64,000 nt of DNA, from assembly GCF_002080435.1 (NCBI RefSeq), contig NZ_CP020539.1, forward strand, positions 310,001 to 374,000, given 5' to 3'. Made by a program: the position numbers and the translations under genes. Below, in pieces: positions 51,879 to 61,692 of the stretch. This DNA comes from Sphingobium herbicidovorans. GTDB lineage: Bacteria; Pseudomonadota; Alphaproteobacteria; Sphingomonadales; Sphingomonadaceae. Positions within the stretch are counted from its first letter, which is position 1. The number at the start of each line of letters is the position of its first letter. The notes under the pieces are model-generated. The model was not told the DNA's origin. It did not search any database and saw only the letters and a list, made by a program, of their open reading frames with translations.

Positions 51879-53471
51879 TCAGGCCTTTAAAATGAAGTCG
51901 GCGGCCTTTTCCGCCACCATCATGGTCGGGACATTGGTGTTCCCCCCCGGCACGCGCGGCATGACGGAGGCGTCAACGACACGCAGTCCGGCGACGCCGT
52001 GGACCCGCAATTGGGGATCGACGACCGCCATCGGGTCATGTCCCATACGGCAGGTGCCGACGGCGTGGATGTCAGAAATAGCGGTCTCCCGAAGATAGGC
52101 GTCCAGCTCGTCATCGGACTGGATGCTGGCGCCGGGCGCGAGTTCTTCGCCACGGAAGGGATCGAAGGGGCTCTGCGCGAAGATGCTGCGCACGGCCCGG
52201 ATCGCGGCGCGGCCCATCGCCATGTCGTTGCCGGTCGACAGGATGTTGGGATCGATCGACAGGGGCGCAGACGCGTCGGGACCAGTCAGCTTGATCTCGC
52301 CCACGCTTTCCGGGTTCAACAGGTCGATATGCGCGAAATAGCCATGCTCCATGATGAGCTTGCGCCCCATCGCTTCATACAGGGCCATGGCGAAATGCAC
52401 TTTTACATCGGGATGTTCCGCGCCGGGCATGGTCTTTAGATAGGCGCCGATCTCGGCAGGCGGGCTTGCGAGCGGCCCCTTGCGGAACAGGAGGAAGTTC
52501 GCGACCGCCTTGGCCGCGACCAGCGGGTGGAAGACGTTGAAGAGCGATACGGGCTGCGTGCAATATTGTTTGACGCTGACCGCCACATGGTCGCGGTAGT
52601 TCTGCCCCACGCCCGGCAGGTGATGGACGACCGGCGCGCCGACCCCGCGCAGATGATCGCCATCGCCGATGCCGGATAGCATGAGGATCCAGGGCGAATG
52701 GATAGAACCTGCCGACAGGATCACTTCGCGTGACGCGCTGGCCTGTTCAAGCTGTCCAGCGCGCCGCCAGATGATGCCGGTCGCGCGGCCTTCCTCCACA
52801 ATGACCCGCTCGACATGGGCGCCGGTGATGACGCGCAAGTTCGGACGGCGCAGCGCGGGTTTCAGATAGGCGCGCGCGGCGCTCCAGCGGTAGCCGGCCG
52901 AGGCGGTGACATCGGCGGGCACCACGCCCTCCCGCTGCGAACCGCTGGGGTCGTCATTATAGGGGACGCCCGCAGCGACCGCCGCGTCGCGGAAAGCCTT
53001 TGCCAGTGGATTGTGGATGCCGGGCCGGGTAACGACCACCGGGCCGCCGCGTCCATGATAGGCTTCCTCGCCGCCCGGCTGGAAATCCTCCAGCTTCTTG
53101 AAATAGGGGAGCACATCGTCATAGCTCCACCCCTCGTTGCCAAGCTGACGCCAACCATCATAGTCGGCGGCTGCGCCGCGATCATAGACCATGCCGTTGA
53201 TCGAGGATGATCCGCCAAGCACCTTGCCGCGCGGCGTATACATCTGTCGCCCGCCGGCATGGGTCTGCGGCACGCTGACATGCATCCATTGGAACATGCC
53301 CCGGTACATGATGGGCAAAAGCCCGCCCGGCGCATGGATGAAGACGCTGTTATCCTTGCCGCCCGCCTCAAGCAGCAGCACGCGGTTGCGCGGATTTTCC
53401 GACAGTCGCCCGGCAAGGACGCACCCCGCTGACCCTCCTCCTGCGATGATGAAGTCGTATGTGTCAGCCAT
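51879..53471 (-). CDS. GMC-family FAD oxidoreductase
   Basis: A 530-aa choline-dehydrogenase-like alcohol oxidase/dehydrogenase. FAD motif IIAGGGSAGCVLAGRLSE at the N-terminus (start at 53471), GMC signature GKVLGGSSSINGMVYDRGA, and the C-terminal catalytic His/Asn region HAVGTCRMGHDPMAV and PGGNTNVPTMMVAEKAAD. It is the promoter-proximal gene of the minus-strand operon and diverges from an SRPBCC gene. A primary or secondary alcohol of a hydrophobic compound is the likely substrate. Confidence 0.92.
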   Translation of the reverse strand: MADTYDFIIAGGGSAGCVLAGRLSENPRNRVLLLEAGGKDNSVFIHAPGGLLPIMYRGMFQWMHVSVPQTHAGGRQMYTPRGKVLGGSSSINGMVYDRGAAADYDGWRQLGNEGWSYDDVLPYFKKLEDFQPGGEEAYHGRGGPVVVTRPGIHNPLAKAFRDAAVAAGVPYNDDPSGSQREGVVPADVTASAGYRWSAARAYLKPALRRPNLRVITGAHVERVIVEEGRATGIIWRRAGQLEQASASREVILSAGSIHSPWILMLSGIGDGDHLRGVGAPVVHHLPGVGQNYRDHVAVSVKQYCTQPVSLFNVFHPLVAAKAVANFLLFRKGPLASPPAEIGAYLKTMPGAEHPDVKVHFAMALYEAMGRKLIMEHGYFAHIDLLNPESVGEIKLTGPDASAPLSIDPNILSTGNDMAMGRAAIRAVRSIFAQSPFDPFRGEELAPGASIQSDDELDAYLRETAISDIHAVGTCRMGHDPMAVVDPQLRVHGVAGLRVVDASVMPRVPGGNTNVPTMMVAEKAADFILKA

Positions 53472-53779
53472 GATCTCTCCCGCGCGCATCGCCCACGCGT
53501 CTTGTCTGCTTCTGAATGTCAGCACGGCGAGACTCGGCGAAACAGCGGGGTCGCATGAGCGCGTGTGACGTCTTGCGTGCTGAATTGGTCAATATGATAC
53601 GCAGGTCAAGCCTGTTCTGGTGGGCCACAAGACATTGACCCGCTGTTTCGGCCTGCTATTGTCTACGCAAACGGCAAGAGGAATAGGGTGATGGGCGATT
53701 ATCCGCGTCGTCATGCCTGCCTTTATAGTCCGGGGCCGCCCCTTGCGGCCGCCGATCCATTAGACTCAAGGAGAAGAGG
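53472..53779. other. divergent intergenic region
   Basis: About 308 bases without coding signal between the GMC operon and the SRPBCC gene. It includes the plus-strand promoter at 53635-53662 and three TTGACC hexamers (two on the minus strand at about 53603-53615, one on the plus strand), which may be -35 elements or regulator half-sites. Confidence 0.45.
53635..53662 (+). promoter_or_regulatory. promoter of SRPBCC-LysR pair
   Basis: TTGACC (53635-53640), a 16-base spacer and TATTGT (53657-53662) form a good sigma-70-type promoter about 118 bases before the SRPBCC start. Confidence 0.5.
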
Positions 53780-54298
53780 ATGTCTGTAGCAAATCAGGTC
53801 GCGGAGCGGTTTGACCCGTTTGCCATCTATGATCCCGAAACACTGGTGGCGTCCGATCCGATCGAGATCAACGCGCCTGCCATGGTCATCTGGGACATCC
53901 TGACCGACATGCCGCGTTATGGCGAATGGAACCCCTTTTGCGTGTGGGCGCAATCCACGCTCGAAATGGGTGCGCCCGTCTATATGCGGCTCGTCAACTA
54001 CGCCAATCCCGGCACGCTTGCGCCCAATTGCGAATATGTCTGCGCGTTTGAACCAGGCCGCCTGCTGTCCTGGGAACTGCCCGACAATGAAGCCTGGCCC
54101 TATCCGGCCCGTCGTGACCAGATCATCGAGGAATTGGGGCCGGAAAAATGCCGTTACCAATCGACCGATGCCTTTACAGGGCCGAATGGCATCCATGTGA
54201 TGCGTTTTTGCGGTGAGTGGGTGACGCGGGCGTTCAACGACAGCGCCAAGGCGCTCAAAGCGCGGGCCGAGGCGATGCACCGAGGCGAGTTGCGCTAG
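53780..54298 (+). CDS. SRPBCC domain protein
   Basis: A 172-aa START-like protein (IEINAPAMVIWDILTDMPRYGEWNPFCVWAQS, then FEPGRLLSWELP and the C-terminal helix NDSAKALKARAEAMHRG). AAGGAGAAGAGG precedes the ATG. It binds a hydrophobic ligand or performs aromatase/cyclase-type chemistry. The LysR gene starts 7 bases later, so the two are one transcript. Confidence 0.83.
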   Translation: MSVANQVAERFDPFAIYDPETLVASDPIEINAPAMVIWDILTDMPRYGEWNPFCVWAQSTLEMGAPVYMRLVNYANPGTLAPNCEYVCAFEPGRLLSWELPDNEAWPYPARRDQIIEELGPEKCRYQSTDAFTGPNGIHVMRFCGEWVTRAFNDSAKALKARAEAMHRGELR

Positions 54299-54304
54299 GA
54301 GCCT

Positions 54305-55210
54305 GTGAGGATAACATTGCGCCAGATCGCGGTATTCGAAGCCGTCGCTCGCACCGGCAGCGTTGCGGGTGCGGCGGAGGAAATCGGCCTTAGTCCTTCG
54401 GCGGCCAGCATGTCGCTGAAGGATCTGGAAACGCATCTGGGCGTGCAGCTATTCGCCCGGTCGGGTCGCCGCATGCTGCTGACCGATCGGGGGCGCCCCA
54501 TGCTGGAAATGGCGCGCGGCATTTTGGTGCAGGTCGCCGATCTGGAGTCGCTTTCCCTGCCCGAGGAGGTGCGCGGGCGACTGCGCATCGGCGCGGCGGT
54601 CCCGGTGGGCGATTATGTGCTGCCCGCCCTGTGCGCCGCCTTCATGCGCCTGCATCCCGGCGTGCGCGTCGAAATGCGCATCATGCCGTCGCACGAAGTG
54701 ATGGAAGGCGTGCGCAACATGGCGCTGGACGTCGGCTTTGTCGGCGCTCCCGTCAACAGCAGCTATCTGGAGGCCGAACCCTGGCTGCGCGACCGGCTGG
54801 TGGTGTGCGCCGCCCCGGACCACCCCCTCGCCAGCCGTGCCAAGGTGCCGCTTGCGGATCTTGCGAACCAGCCATGGGCTCTTGAAAAAACGCTCTCAAG
54901 CGAGCGTATTTCCTTCACCGTCGAGACGCTCAAGTCCATGAACTCGCTCAACATCGTCTTTGAAGGGGAAAGCGTCGAGGCGATCAAGCGCATCGTCCGC
55001 GACGGGGGAGTGCTCGCCTGCCTGTCCAGCCTGACGGTCGCGGATGAACTGGCGCGCGGAGAACTGGTCGAATTGCCCGTCCCAGAACTGAACTTCACGC
55101 GCATCGTCAGCCTGGTGAGCCGCCGCGACACGCAGCAGCCGCAGGCGTGCCGGGCCTTTCACCAATTTGCCCGGCAGTGGGGCGAACAGACTGGCGGATC
55201 AGCAAATTAG
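54305..55210 (+). CDS. LysR-family transcriptional regulator
   Basis: A 301-aa LTTR. N-terminal HTH in LRQIAVFEAVARTGSVAGAAEEIGLSPSAASMSLKDLETHLGVQLF; effector domain with LRIGAAVPVGDYVLPAL. GTG at 54305 is taken as start (AGGAG 3-8 bases upstream); a TTG four codons later is possible. It lies between the GMC operon and the 55.3-64 kb catabolic operon and is the likely local regulator. Repeated CTGATG half-sites follow at 55223. Confidence 0.9.
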   Translation: MRITLRQIAVFEAVARTGSVAGAAEEIGLSPSAASMSLKDLETHLGVQLFARSGRRMLLTDRGRPMLEMARGILVQVADLESLSLPEEVRGRLRIGAAVPVGDYVLPALCAAFMRLHPGVRVEMRIMPSHEVMEGVRNMALDVGFVGAPVNSSYLEAEPWLRDRLVVCAAPDHPLASRAKVPLADLANQPWALEKTLSSERISFTVETLKSMNSLNIVFEGESVEAIKRIVRDGGVLACLSSLTVADELARGELVELPVPELNFTRIVSLVSRRDTQQPQACRAFHQFARQWGEQTGGSAN

Positions 55211-55222
55211 TTCCTCCTGCCG

Positions 55223-55245
55223 CTGATGCATCAGTTTTTCTGATG
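55223..55245. promoter_or_regulatory. CTGATG/CATCAG half-site array
   Basis: CTGATGCATCAG (55223-55234) is a perfect 12-bp palindrome followed after TTTTT by another CTGATG (55240-55245), so three alternating half-sites lie between the lysR stop and the catabolic operon. Candidate binding site for the LysR protein, or a small hairpin terminator for its gene. Confidence 0.45.
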
Positions 55246-55334
55246 TCATGCGTTGGAAATACGAAATGGTAGCAGCGCTTCTGAAGGCCTAATCATGTCA
55301 GGCACGCCCGGTAGGTGTGTTCAAGGAGAGTGAT

Positions 55335-56321
55335 GTGAAAGCCATGATCTGCACCGCGTTCGCGCCGGTTGAAGAGTTGCAACATGGCGATTTTCCCGAG
55401 CCTCAAGCAGGGCCGGGGGAAGTGGTGATTGATGTCGTCGCGGCCGGCGTCAACTATCCCGACGTGCTGATCGTGCAGGGCAAATATCAGACCAAGCCAG
55501 CCCTACCGTTCGTTCCCGGCAGTGAAGCGGCGGGGCGCATCGCCGCCGTTGGACCTGATGTGACAGGCTTCGCTGTCGGGGACCGCGTCATCGCCTTTAC
55601 CGGCAGCGGCGCCTTTGCCGAGAAGGTGCGCGTGCCTGCGACGCAGGTATGGCCCGTGCCCGATGGCGTCGATCTGGAAGTCGCGGCGGGCATCGCCATC
55701 ACCTATGGCACATCCTATCATGCGCTGAAGGACCGCGCGCAGTTGAAGCCCGGCGAAACGCTGCTGGTGCTAGGCGCGGGCGGCGGCGTGGGCCTTACCG
55801 CGGTCGAACTGGGGAAGCGCATGGGCGCGCGCGTCATCGCCGCCGCCTCCAGCGCGGACAAGCTCGCGCTGGCGAAGGCGCAGGGCGCGGACGAACTGAT
55901 CGACTATGCGCAGGAGGATTTGCGCGAACGGATCAAGGCGCTGACGGACGGCAGGGGCGTGGACGTCGTCTATGATCCCGTGGGCGGGCCGATGAACCTG
56001 ACGGCGGTCAAGAGTCTCGCCTGGGGCGGCCGCCTGCTGGTCATCGGTTTCGCTGGCGGAGACATTCCGTCGATCCCTGCCAATCTACTACTCTTGAAAA
56101 GCGCGTCGGCCGTCGGCGTCCTGTGGGGCAACAGTGTGCGCGCCGATCCGGTGACGCAGGGCGCGAACATGCGCCAGTTGCTCAGCTGGCTGGCGGAAGG
56201 CGCTTTGAAGCCCGTCATCGATACTCGTTTCGCCCTGCCCGACGCAGTGGCCGCACTCCAGCATCTCGAAAAGCGCAAGGTCAAGGGCAAGGTGCTTTTG
56301 ACCGTCGCACCCGCATCCTGA
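55335..56321 (+). CDS. quinone oxidoreductase-like MDR protein
   Basis: A 328-aa zinc-free medium-chain dehydrogenase/reductase. NADPH site GAGGGVGLTAVELGKRMGARVIAAA, and GVNYPDVLIVQGKYQTKPALPF at the N-terminus. A GTG at 55335 behind AAGGAG is used; an earlier GTG at 55317 lacks a site. First gene of the right-hand operon; may reduce enones or saturate alpha-beta double bonds formed in the pathway. Confidence 0.88.
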   Translation: MKAMICTAFAPVEELQHGDFPEPQAGPGEVVIDVVAAGVNYPDVLIVQGKYQTKPALPFVPGSEAAGRIAAVGPDVTGFAVGDRVIAFTGSGAFAEKVRVPATQVWPVPDGVDLEVAAGIAITYGTSYHALKDRAQLKPGETLLVLGAGGGVGLTAVELGKRMGARVIAAASSADKLALAKAQGADELIDYAQEDLRERIKALTDGRGVDVVYDPVGGPMNLTAVKSLAWGGRLLVIGFAGGDIPSIPANLLLLKSASAVGVLWGNSVRADPVTQGANMRQLLSWLAEGALKPVIDTRFALPDAVAALQHLEKRKVKGKVLLTVAPAS

Positions 56322-56335
56322 ACAGGAATCGCCCC

Positions 56336-58420
56336 ATGTCCGATACAGTGAGTTTCCACACCCACGGTGCAATCGCCGAAGCGGTCATCGACAACCCGCC
56401 CGTCAACGCCACCTCCGCCAGCGTCCGACAAGGCTTGGCCGAAGCCATCCGCAAACTGGAGTCCGATCCGGCCCTTCACGCGCTCGTCATCCGTTGCGAA
56501 GGCAAGACCTTCATCGCGGGCGCGGACATCAAGGAATTTGGTAAGCCCATGGCCGATCCGGGCCTGCCGCTGGTCATGGAAATGATGGACCATTCGACAA
56601 AGCCGATAATCGCCGCCGTGCATGGCACGGTGTTGGGCGGCGGCCTCGAAGTCGCGCTTGCCTGCCACTACCGCATCGCCGCGCCGGGCACGAAATTCGG
56701 CTTCCCCGAAGTGAAGCTGGGCCTGATGCCCGGCGGCGGCGGCACGCAGCGTACGCCGCGCCTTGCGGGCCTCGCGACCGCGATCAAGCTCGTGACGGAG
56801 GGCAATCAGATCGGCACCGACGATGCGCTGAAGTCGAACCTCATCGACGCTGTCGCTACGGGCGGCGATCTCGCGACCGAGGCGCGGGCCTTTGCCGAGA
56901 GCCTGATGGCGGAGGGCAAGGGGCCGCGCAGTTCCTCCACCCTGCCCATGCCCGCGGACGATCCGGCGCTGTTCGACGAAGCGCGCAAGACGGTGGCGAA
57001 GAAGATGCGTGGGCAGACCGCGCCTTTGCGCGCGCTGGAGGCGATGCGCCTTGGCTATGAGCTGCCCTTTGACGAGGCAGTTCGCCAGGAATTGGCGATC
57101 TTCCGCGAATGTATGCACGGCGCTCAGTCGAAGGCGCTGCGCCACATGTTCGCGGCCGAGCGTGAAGTCGCGCGCATCCCCGGCCTGCCAGCGGACTTTC
57201 AGACGCGCTCCGTCGAGCGGGTGGGCGTCATCGGCCTTGGCGTCATGGGCCGGGGCATCGTCATGGCGCTGGCAAGCGCTGGCCTCCCCGTCGTCGCGGT
57301 GGGGCTCGACGAGGATAATATTGCCGCTGCGATCAAGGCGATCACGAAAATGTGGTCTTCCTCGGTCGCCAAGGGCAGCATGTCGCAAGAGGCGATGGAC
57401 AAGCGGATGGCGCTGATCACCACCAGCGACGATCCGCGCGACCTTTCCGCCACGCAGCTGGTCATCGAGGCGGTGACCGAGGATCTGGACATCAAGAAGG
57501 CGGTGTTCGCCAAGCTGGGCGAAGTGACGCAGCCGGGCACCATCCTGGCGTCCAACACCAGTTTCCTCAATATCGACACGCTGGCGGAGGCGTCGGGCAG
57601 GGCCGAGGATGTGTGCGGCATGCACTTCTTCAACCCCGCCCATGTCATGCGCCTGCTGGAAAATGTTCGCGCGGCAAAGACCGATCCCGAAGTCGTCGCA
57701 ACGATCATGGCGCTGGGCAAGCGCATCGGCAAGCTGCCGGTCCTGTCGGGCGTGTGCGACGGCTTCATCGTCAACCGCATGCTGTCCAAGCGGTCGCGCG
57801 AGGGCTTCTTCCTGGTGGAGGAAGGCGCCAAGCCCGCCGACATCGACAAGGTGCTGCTGTCCTACGGCTTTCCGATGGGGCCGTTCGCGTTGGGCGACCT
57901 TGCCGGGCTCGACGTGCAGGCCGCCGCGCGCAAGGCTCGCGCCGCGACGGCGACGGAGCGCGAACTGCGCGCCAACTTCGTCGAGCAGATGGTGGCCGAA
58001 GGACGGCTGGGGCAAAAGACAGGCTCCGGCTGGTATCTCTATGACGAGAACCGCAAGGCCAGCCCCAATCCGCAAACCGATGCGATGATCGCCGCCCATG
58101 CCGAGCGGCATGGGCTTTGCCTGCGCGAAATCGGCGAGGACGAAATTCGCGAGCGGCTTCTCTACGCCATGGTCAATGAAGGCGCGAAGCTGCTGAGCGA
58201 AGGTATCGTGCCGCGCCCGCATGAAATCGATGTGGCGCTGGTGAACGGGCTTGGCTGGCCCAGCTATACTGGCGGACCGATGCACTGGGCGGACCAGATC
58301 GGCCTCGACAAGGTGCTGGCCCGGATCGAGGCGTTCCGCGCGGAGCAGGGCGACGCCTATTGGACCCCGGCGCCGCTGCTGGAGCAATATGCGCGTGAGG
58401 GCAGGGGCTTTTACGCATGA
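56336..58420 (+). CDS. FadJ/FadB-like enoyl-CoA hydratase/3-hydroxyacyl-CoA dehydrogenase
   Basis: A 694-aa bifunctional beta-oxidation enzyme. Residues 1 to about 200 form crotonase: [11 protein letters not shown] for the oxyanion loop, [14 protein letters not shown] and [17 protein letters not shown] for the two Glu. From about residue 295 the 3-hydroxyacyl-CoA dehydrogenase domain begins ([17 protein letters not shown]), with [14 protein letters not shown] precedes the ATG at 56336; the frame extends into the previous gene but without a site. Operon context with ACAD points to acyl-CoA chain shortening. Lack of an adjacent thiolase is notable. Confidence 0.93.
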   Translation: MSDTVSFHTHGAIAEAVIDNPPVNATSASVRQGLAEAIRKLESDPALHALVIRCEGKTFIAGADIKEFGKPMADPGLPLVMEMMDHSTKPIIAAVHGTVLGGGLEVALACHYRIAAPGTKFGFPEVKLGLMPGGGGTQRTPRLAGLATAIKLVTEGNQIGTDDALKSNLIDAVATGGDLATEARAFAESLMAEGKGPRSSSTLPMPADDPALFDEARKTVAKKMRGQTAPLRALEAMRLGYELPFDEAVRQELAIFRECMHGAQSKALRHMFAAEREVARIPGLPADFQTRSVERVGVIGLGVMGRGIVMALASAGLPVVAVGLDEDNIAAAIKAITKMWSSSVAKGSMSQEAMDKRMALITTSDDPRDLSATQLVIEAVTEDLDIKKAVFAKLGEVTQPGTILASNTSFLNIDTLAEASGRAEDVCGMHFFNPAHVMRLLENVRAAKTDPEVVATIMALGKRIGKLPVLSGVCDGFIVNRMLSKRSREGFFLVEEGAKPADIDKVLLSYGFPMGPFALGDLAGLDVQAAARKARAATATERELRANFVEQMVAEGRLGQKTGSGWYLYDENRKASPNPQTDAMIAAHAERHGLCLREIGEDEIRERLLYAMVNEGAKLLSEGIVPRPHEIDVALVNGLGWPSYTGGPMHWADQIGLDKVLARIEAFRAEQGDAYWTPAPLLEQYAREGRGFYA

Positions 58421-59619
58421 GCTACGAACCCAACGCCAAGACCGCCGACCTGCTCGCCCGGCTGCGCGCCTTCATGGACGCGCATATCTATCCCAATGAG
58501 AAAGCCTATTATGAGGAGGTGGCGACCGGCGACCGCTGGGCGCATGTCACGCTGATCGACGACCTGAAGCCGCTGGCGAAGGAAGCGGGGCTGTGGAACC
58601 TGTTTCTGCCCGAAAGCACCCATGGCGCGGGGCTCACCAACCTGGAATATGCGCCGCTGTGCGAGGAAATGGGCCGCGTTCACTGGTGCCCCGCCGTCTT
58701 CAACTGCGCCGCGCCCGATACCGGCAATATGGAAACGCTCGAACGCTTCGGCACGGAGGAGCATAAGGAACGCTGGCTAAAGCCCATGCTGGCGGGCGAG
58801 ATGCGGTCGGCCTTCGCGATGACCGAGCCGCAGGTCGCTTCTTCGGATGCGACCAATATCGAAAGCTCGATCGTCCGCGACGGCGATGACTATGTCATCA
58901 ACGGCCGCAAATGGTGGATTTCCGGTATGGGCGAGGCGGATTGCGCGCTCATGATCTTCATGGGCAAGACCGATCCATCCGCGCCCAAACACAAGCAGCA
59001 GTCGATGATCCTGGTGCCGCGCGACACGCCCGGCATCACCGTGCTGCGGCCGATGACGGTGCTGGGCTATGACGACGCGCCGCACGGGCACATGGAAATC
59101 CTGTTCGAAAATGTCCGCGTGCCCGCGTCCAACATGCTGCTCGGCGAAGGGCGCGGGTTCGAGATTGCGCAGGCGCGGTTGGGGCCGGGACGCATCCATC
59201 ATTGCATGCGCATGATCGGCATGGCCGAACGCGCGCTCGAAGCCATGTGCCGCCGGGTGAAATCCCGCGTCGCCTTTGGCAAGCCGCTCGCCGAACAGGG
59301 CGTGATTATCGAGCGCATCGCCAACAGCCGCATTATGATCGATCAGGCGCGGCTGCTGACGCTGCATGCCGCGCACCGCATGGACACGGTCGGCAACAAG
59401 GTGGCGAAGGCGGACATCGCGATGATCAAGGTCGCGGCGCCCAACATGGCTTGCCAGGTCATCGACTGGGCGATGCAGGCCCATGGCGCGGCGGGCATCA
59501 GCCAGGATTTCTTCCTCGCCAGCTACTATGCCCACGCCCGCAAGATCCGGTTCGCCGATGGCCCGGACGAGGTGCACCGTCATCAGCTCGGCCGCCTAGA
59601 ACTCGCCAAATATGACTGA
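58417..59619 (+). CDS. acyl-CoA dehydrogenase (ACAD10/11-like)
   Basis: A 400-aa flavoprotein. [20 protein letters not shown] is the flavin/CoA signature, [18 protein letters not shown] follows, and the C-terminal helix holds [34 protein letters not shown]. Its start overlaps the FadJ-like stop (ATGA), and its end overlaps the next kinase gene by 8 bases. The pairing with an APH kinase resembles ACAD10/ACAD11, in which a kinase and dehydrogenase domain cooperate on 4-hydroxyacyl-CoA. Confidence 0.92.
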   Translation: MSYEPNAKTADLLARLRAFMDAHIYPNEKAYYEEVATGDRWAHVTLIDDLKPLAKEAGLWNLFLPESTHGAGLTNLEYAPLCEEMGRVHWCPAVFNCAAPDTGNMETLERFGTEEHKERWLKPMLAGEMRSAFAMTEPQVASSDATNIESSIVRDGDDYVINGRKWWISGMGEADCALMIFMGKTDPSAPKHKQQSMILVPRDTPGITVLRPMTVLGYDDAPHGHMEILFENVRVPASNMLLGEGRGFEIAQARLGPGRIHHCMRMIGMAERALEAMCRRVKSRVAFGKPLAEQGVIIERIANSRIMIDQARLLTLHAAHRMDTVGNKVAKADIAMIKVAAPNMACQVIDWAMQAHGAAGISQDFFLASYYAHARKIRFADGPDEVHRHQLGRLELAKYD

Positions 59620-60655
59620 CGTTCGCACGCTCGACACGACGCGGCTGGCGCCTTGGCTGCGCGATCATGTGTCGGGCGCGGACGGAGAAATCAGCGCGGA
59701 GAAGTTCGCAGGCGGCCAGTCCAACCCCACCTATTTGCTGTCTGTGGATGGGCAGCCGCGCTTCGTCCTGCGCCGCAAGCCCGATGGCGTGCTGCTTCCG
59801 TCCGCTCACGCGATCGAGCGCGAATATCGCGTGACCGACGCGCTCAAGGACAGCGCTGTCCCTGTCGCCCGCCCGCTGGCCTTGTGCGAGGATGACGGCA
59901 TCGTTGGCACGCCCTTTTTCGTCATGGACTATGTGAAGGGCCGCAATTTTTGGGACGCGCGCCTGCCCGACCTGACGCCTGCTGAGCGCGGTGCCGTCTA
60001 TGACGAGATGAACCGGGTGCTCGCCGCACTGCATGGCATCGATCCGGCGAATGTGGGCTTGTCCGACTATGGCCGTCCCGGCAATTATTTTGCCCGGCAG
60101 GTTGCTCGCTGGACCCGGCAGTATCGCGCCACTGAAACCCGCAGGATCGAGGCGATGGAGCAGCTCATTGACTGGTTGCCCGCCAATGATCCGGGGCTGG
60201 AGGCGAACCGCATCGTCCATGGCGACTTTCGCAACGATAATATGATCTTTGCGGACGATAGGCCTCGCGTCGTCGCCGTACTTGATTGGGAGCTATCGAC
60301 GCTGGGTCATCCGCTCGCCGACCTGGCGCAGCATGTCATGGCCTGGCGTGTGCCGAAGGAGGGCTATCGCGGTCTGTCGGATGCAGACCTTCCGGCGCTG
60401 GGCATCCCGTCGGAGGCGGACTATTTGCGCCGCTATGCCGATCGCAGCGGGGCGGGCGTCATCGAACCTGCCCAATGGCGCTATGCGCTGGCTTTCGCGA
60501 TGTTTCGCAATGCCGGTATCCGCCAGGGGGTTTATCATCGCGCCATGAGCGGCAACGCGTCGAGCGATGCTGCCGCGATCCACGGCGCGCGGGCGGGCGA
60601 AATAGCGGGCCTTGCCTGGCGCATCGCCTGTGGGGAAGAAGATGCATGTCTGTGA
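59612..60655 (+). CDS. APH-family kinase linked to acyl-CoA dehydrogenase
   Basis: A 347-aa phosphotransferase. Gly-rich region [20 protein letters not shown] for the Lys, catalytic loop [11 protein letters not shown] and [17 protein letters not shown] are all intact, and match the ACAD10-type APH family (cd05154-like). Overlaps the ACAD gene by 8 bases and the hydrolase by 10 bases. A phosphorylation of a hydroxyacyl-CoA before elimination is the best guess. Confidence 0.9.
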   Translation: MTDVRTLDTTRLAPWLRDHVSGADGEISAEKFAGGQSNPTYLLSVDGQPRFVLRRKPDGVLLPSAHAIEREYRVTDALKDSAVPVARPLALCEDDGIVGTPFFVMDYVKGRNFWDARLPDLTPAERGAVYDEMNRVLAALHGIDPANVGLSDYGRPGNYFARQVARWTRQYRATETRRIEAMEQLIDWLPANDPGLEANRIVHGDFRNDNMIFADDRPRVVAVLDWELSTLGHPLADLAQHVMAWRVPKEGYRGLSDADLPALGIPSEADYLRRYADRSGAGVIEPAQWRYALAFAMFRNAGIRQGVYHRAMSGNASSDAAAIHGARAGEIAGLAWRIACGEEDACL

Positions 60656-61692
60656 AAGAGCGCCTGATCGACGTTGGCCGCTACCGCCTTCGGGCGGTGG
60701 AGCAGGGCGATGGTCCGCTCGTCCTGATGATCCATGGTTTCCCCGGACTTGCATGGTCCTGGCGGCATCAGATGGCGCCGCTCGCATTGGCAGGCTACCG
60801 GGCGGTCGCAATAGACAGCCTCGGCTATGGTGGCAGCGACCGCCCGACTGACCCGGCAGCTTATACCGCCGACAGCATGCAGGATTATCTGACTGCGCTG
60901 TTGAACCATTATGATGCGGACAAAGCGTTGATCGTCGGTCAGGATTTCGGCGCTCAATATGCCTGGAACATGGCTGTGCGCGCGCCCGATCGCGTCGCTG
61001 GCCTGATCGCCACCATACCCTATGACTATGATCTTGCAGGCCGCGCCATGCTGGGCAGTGCGCCGCGCTTGCCTGCCGACGCGTCCGCGCGGCTGGATGC
61101 GTCCTCGCCCGACCGGCTGCCCAGCGAACGCTTCGCCGCGATGGCGCGCGAGCATTTCGTCCATTTCCACTATTTCCAGCAGGTCGGCCCGGCTGAGCGA
61201 GAGCTGGCCGATCGCGCGGCGGATTTCCTCGCCCGCATCTTCTATGCGCTCTCTGCCAAAGGCGACCTGTGGAGTTGGAAGACGGTATCTTCGACCGGAA
61301 GCGGCTATCTTGACGTTCTGCCGTCCGCGCCGCCGCTGCCCTGGCCATGGCTCAGTCAGGAAGAGTTTGACCGCTTCGTTGCGGAATATGTCGATGCCGA
61401 ACCGATGCTGCGCTTCATCGGCGGGCTCAACAGCTATCGCACCGCCGACGCCAACTGGCGACTAGGCAAAGTCTGGGCCGATCATGATGTCCGAACGCCT
61501 ACCTTGTTTCTCTATGGCGCCAAGGACCCGTCCTTCGGTTTCTTTCATGACTGGGAGAAACGGCTGCGCGCCCGCGTGCCGGGTTTGCGGGACATAATCG
61601 CCCTACCCGATGCGGGGCATTTCGTGCAGCAGGAGCAACCAGAAGCATTCAACCGCGCGCTGATCGATTTTGCCGGGACTATCCTGCGATGA
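60646..61692 (+). CDS. epoxide-hydrolase-like alpha/beta hydrolase
   Basis: A 348-aa alpha/beta hydrolase with Asp nucleophile in VGQDFGAQYAW, oxyanion region HGFPGLAWSWRHQ, and His in DAGHFVQQEQP. The Asp rather than Ser nucleophile fits epoxide hydrolases or dehalogenases. Cap-domain sequence is long. ATG at 60646 overlaps the kinase gene; ends with a four-base overlap with the next gene. Confidence 0.85.
   Translation: MSVKERLIDVGRYRLRAVEQGDGPLVLMIHGFPGLAWSWRHQMAPLALAGYRAVAIDSLGYGGSDRPTDPAAYTADSMQDYLTALLNHYDADKALIVGQDFGAQYAWNMAVRAPDRVAGLIATIPYDYDLAGRAMLGSAPRLPADASARLDASSPDRLPSERFAAMAREHFVHFHYFQQVGPAERELADRAADFLARIFYALSAKGDLWSWKTVSSTGSGYLDVLPSAPPLPWPWLSQEEFDRFVAEYVDAEPMLRFIGGLNSYRTADANWRLGKVWADHDVRTPTLFLYGAKDPSFGFFHDWEKRLRARVPGLRDIIALPDAGHFVQQEQPEAFNRALIDFAGTILR

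Noticed and set aside
55970..58387. Minus-strand frame of 805 codons
   Set aside because: Antisense to quinone oxidoreductase and FadJ-like genes, with low-complexity basic composition.
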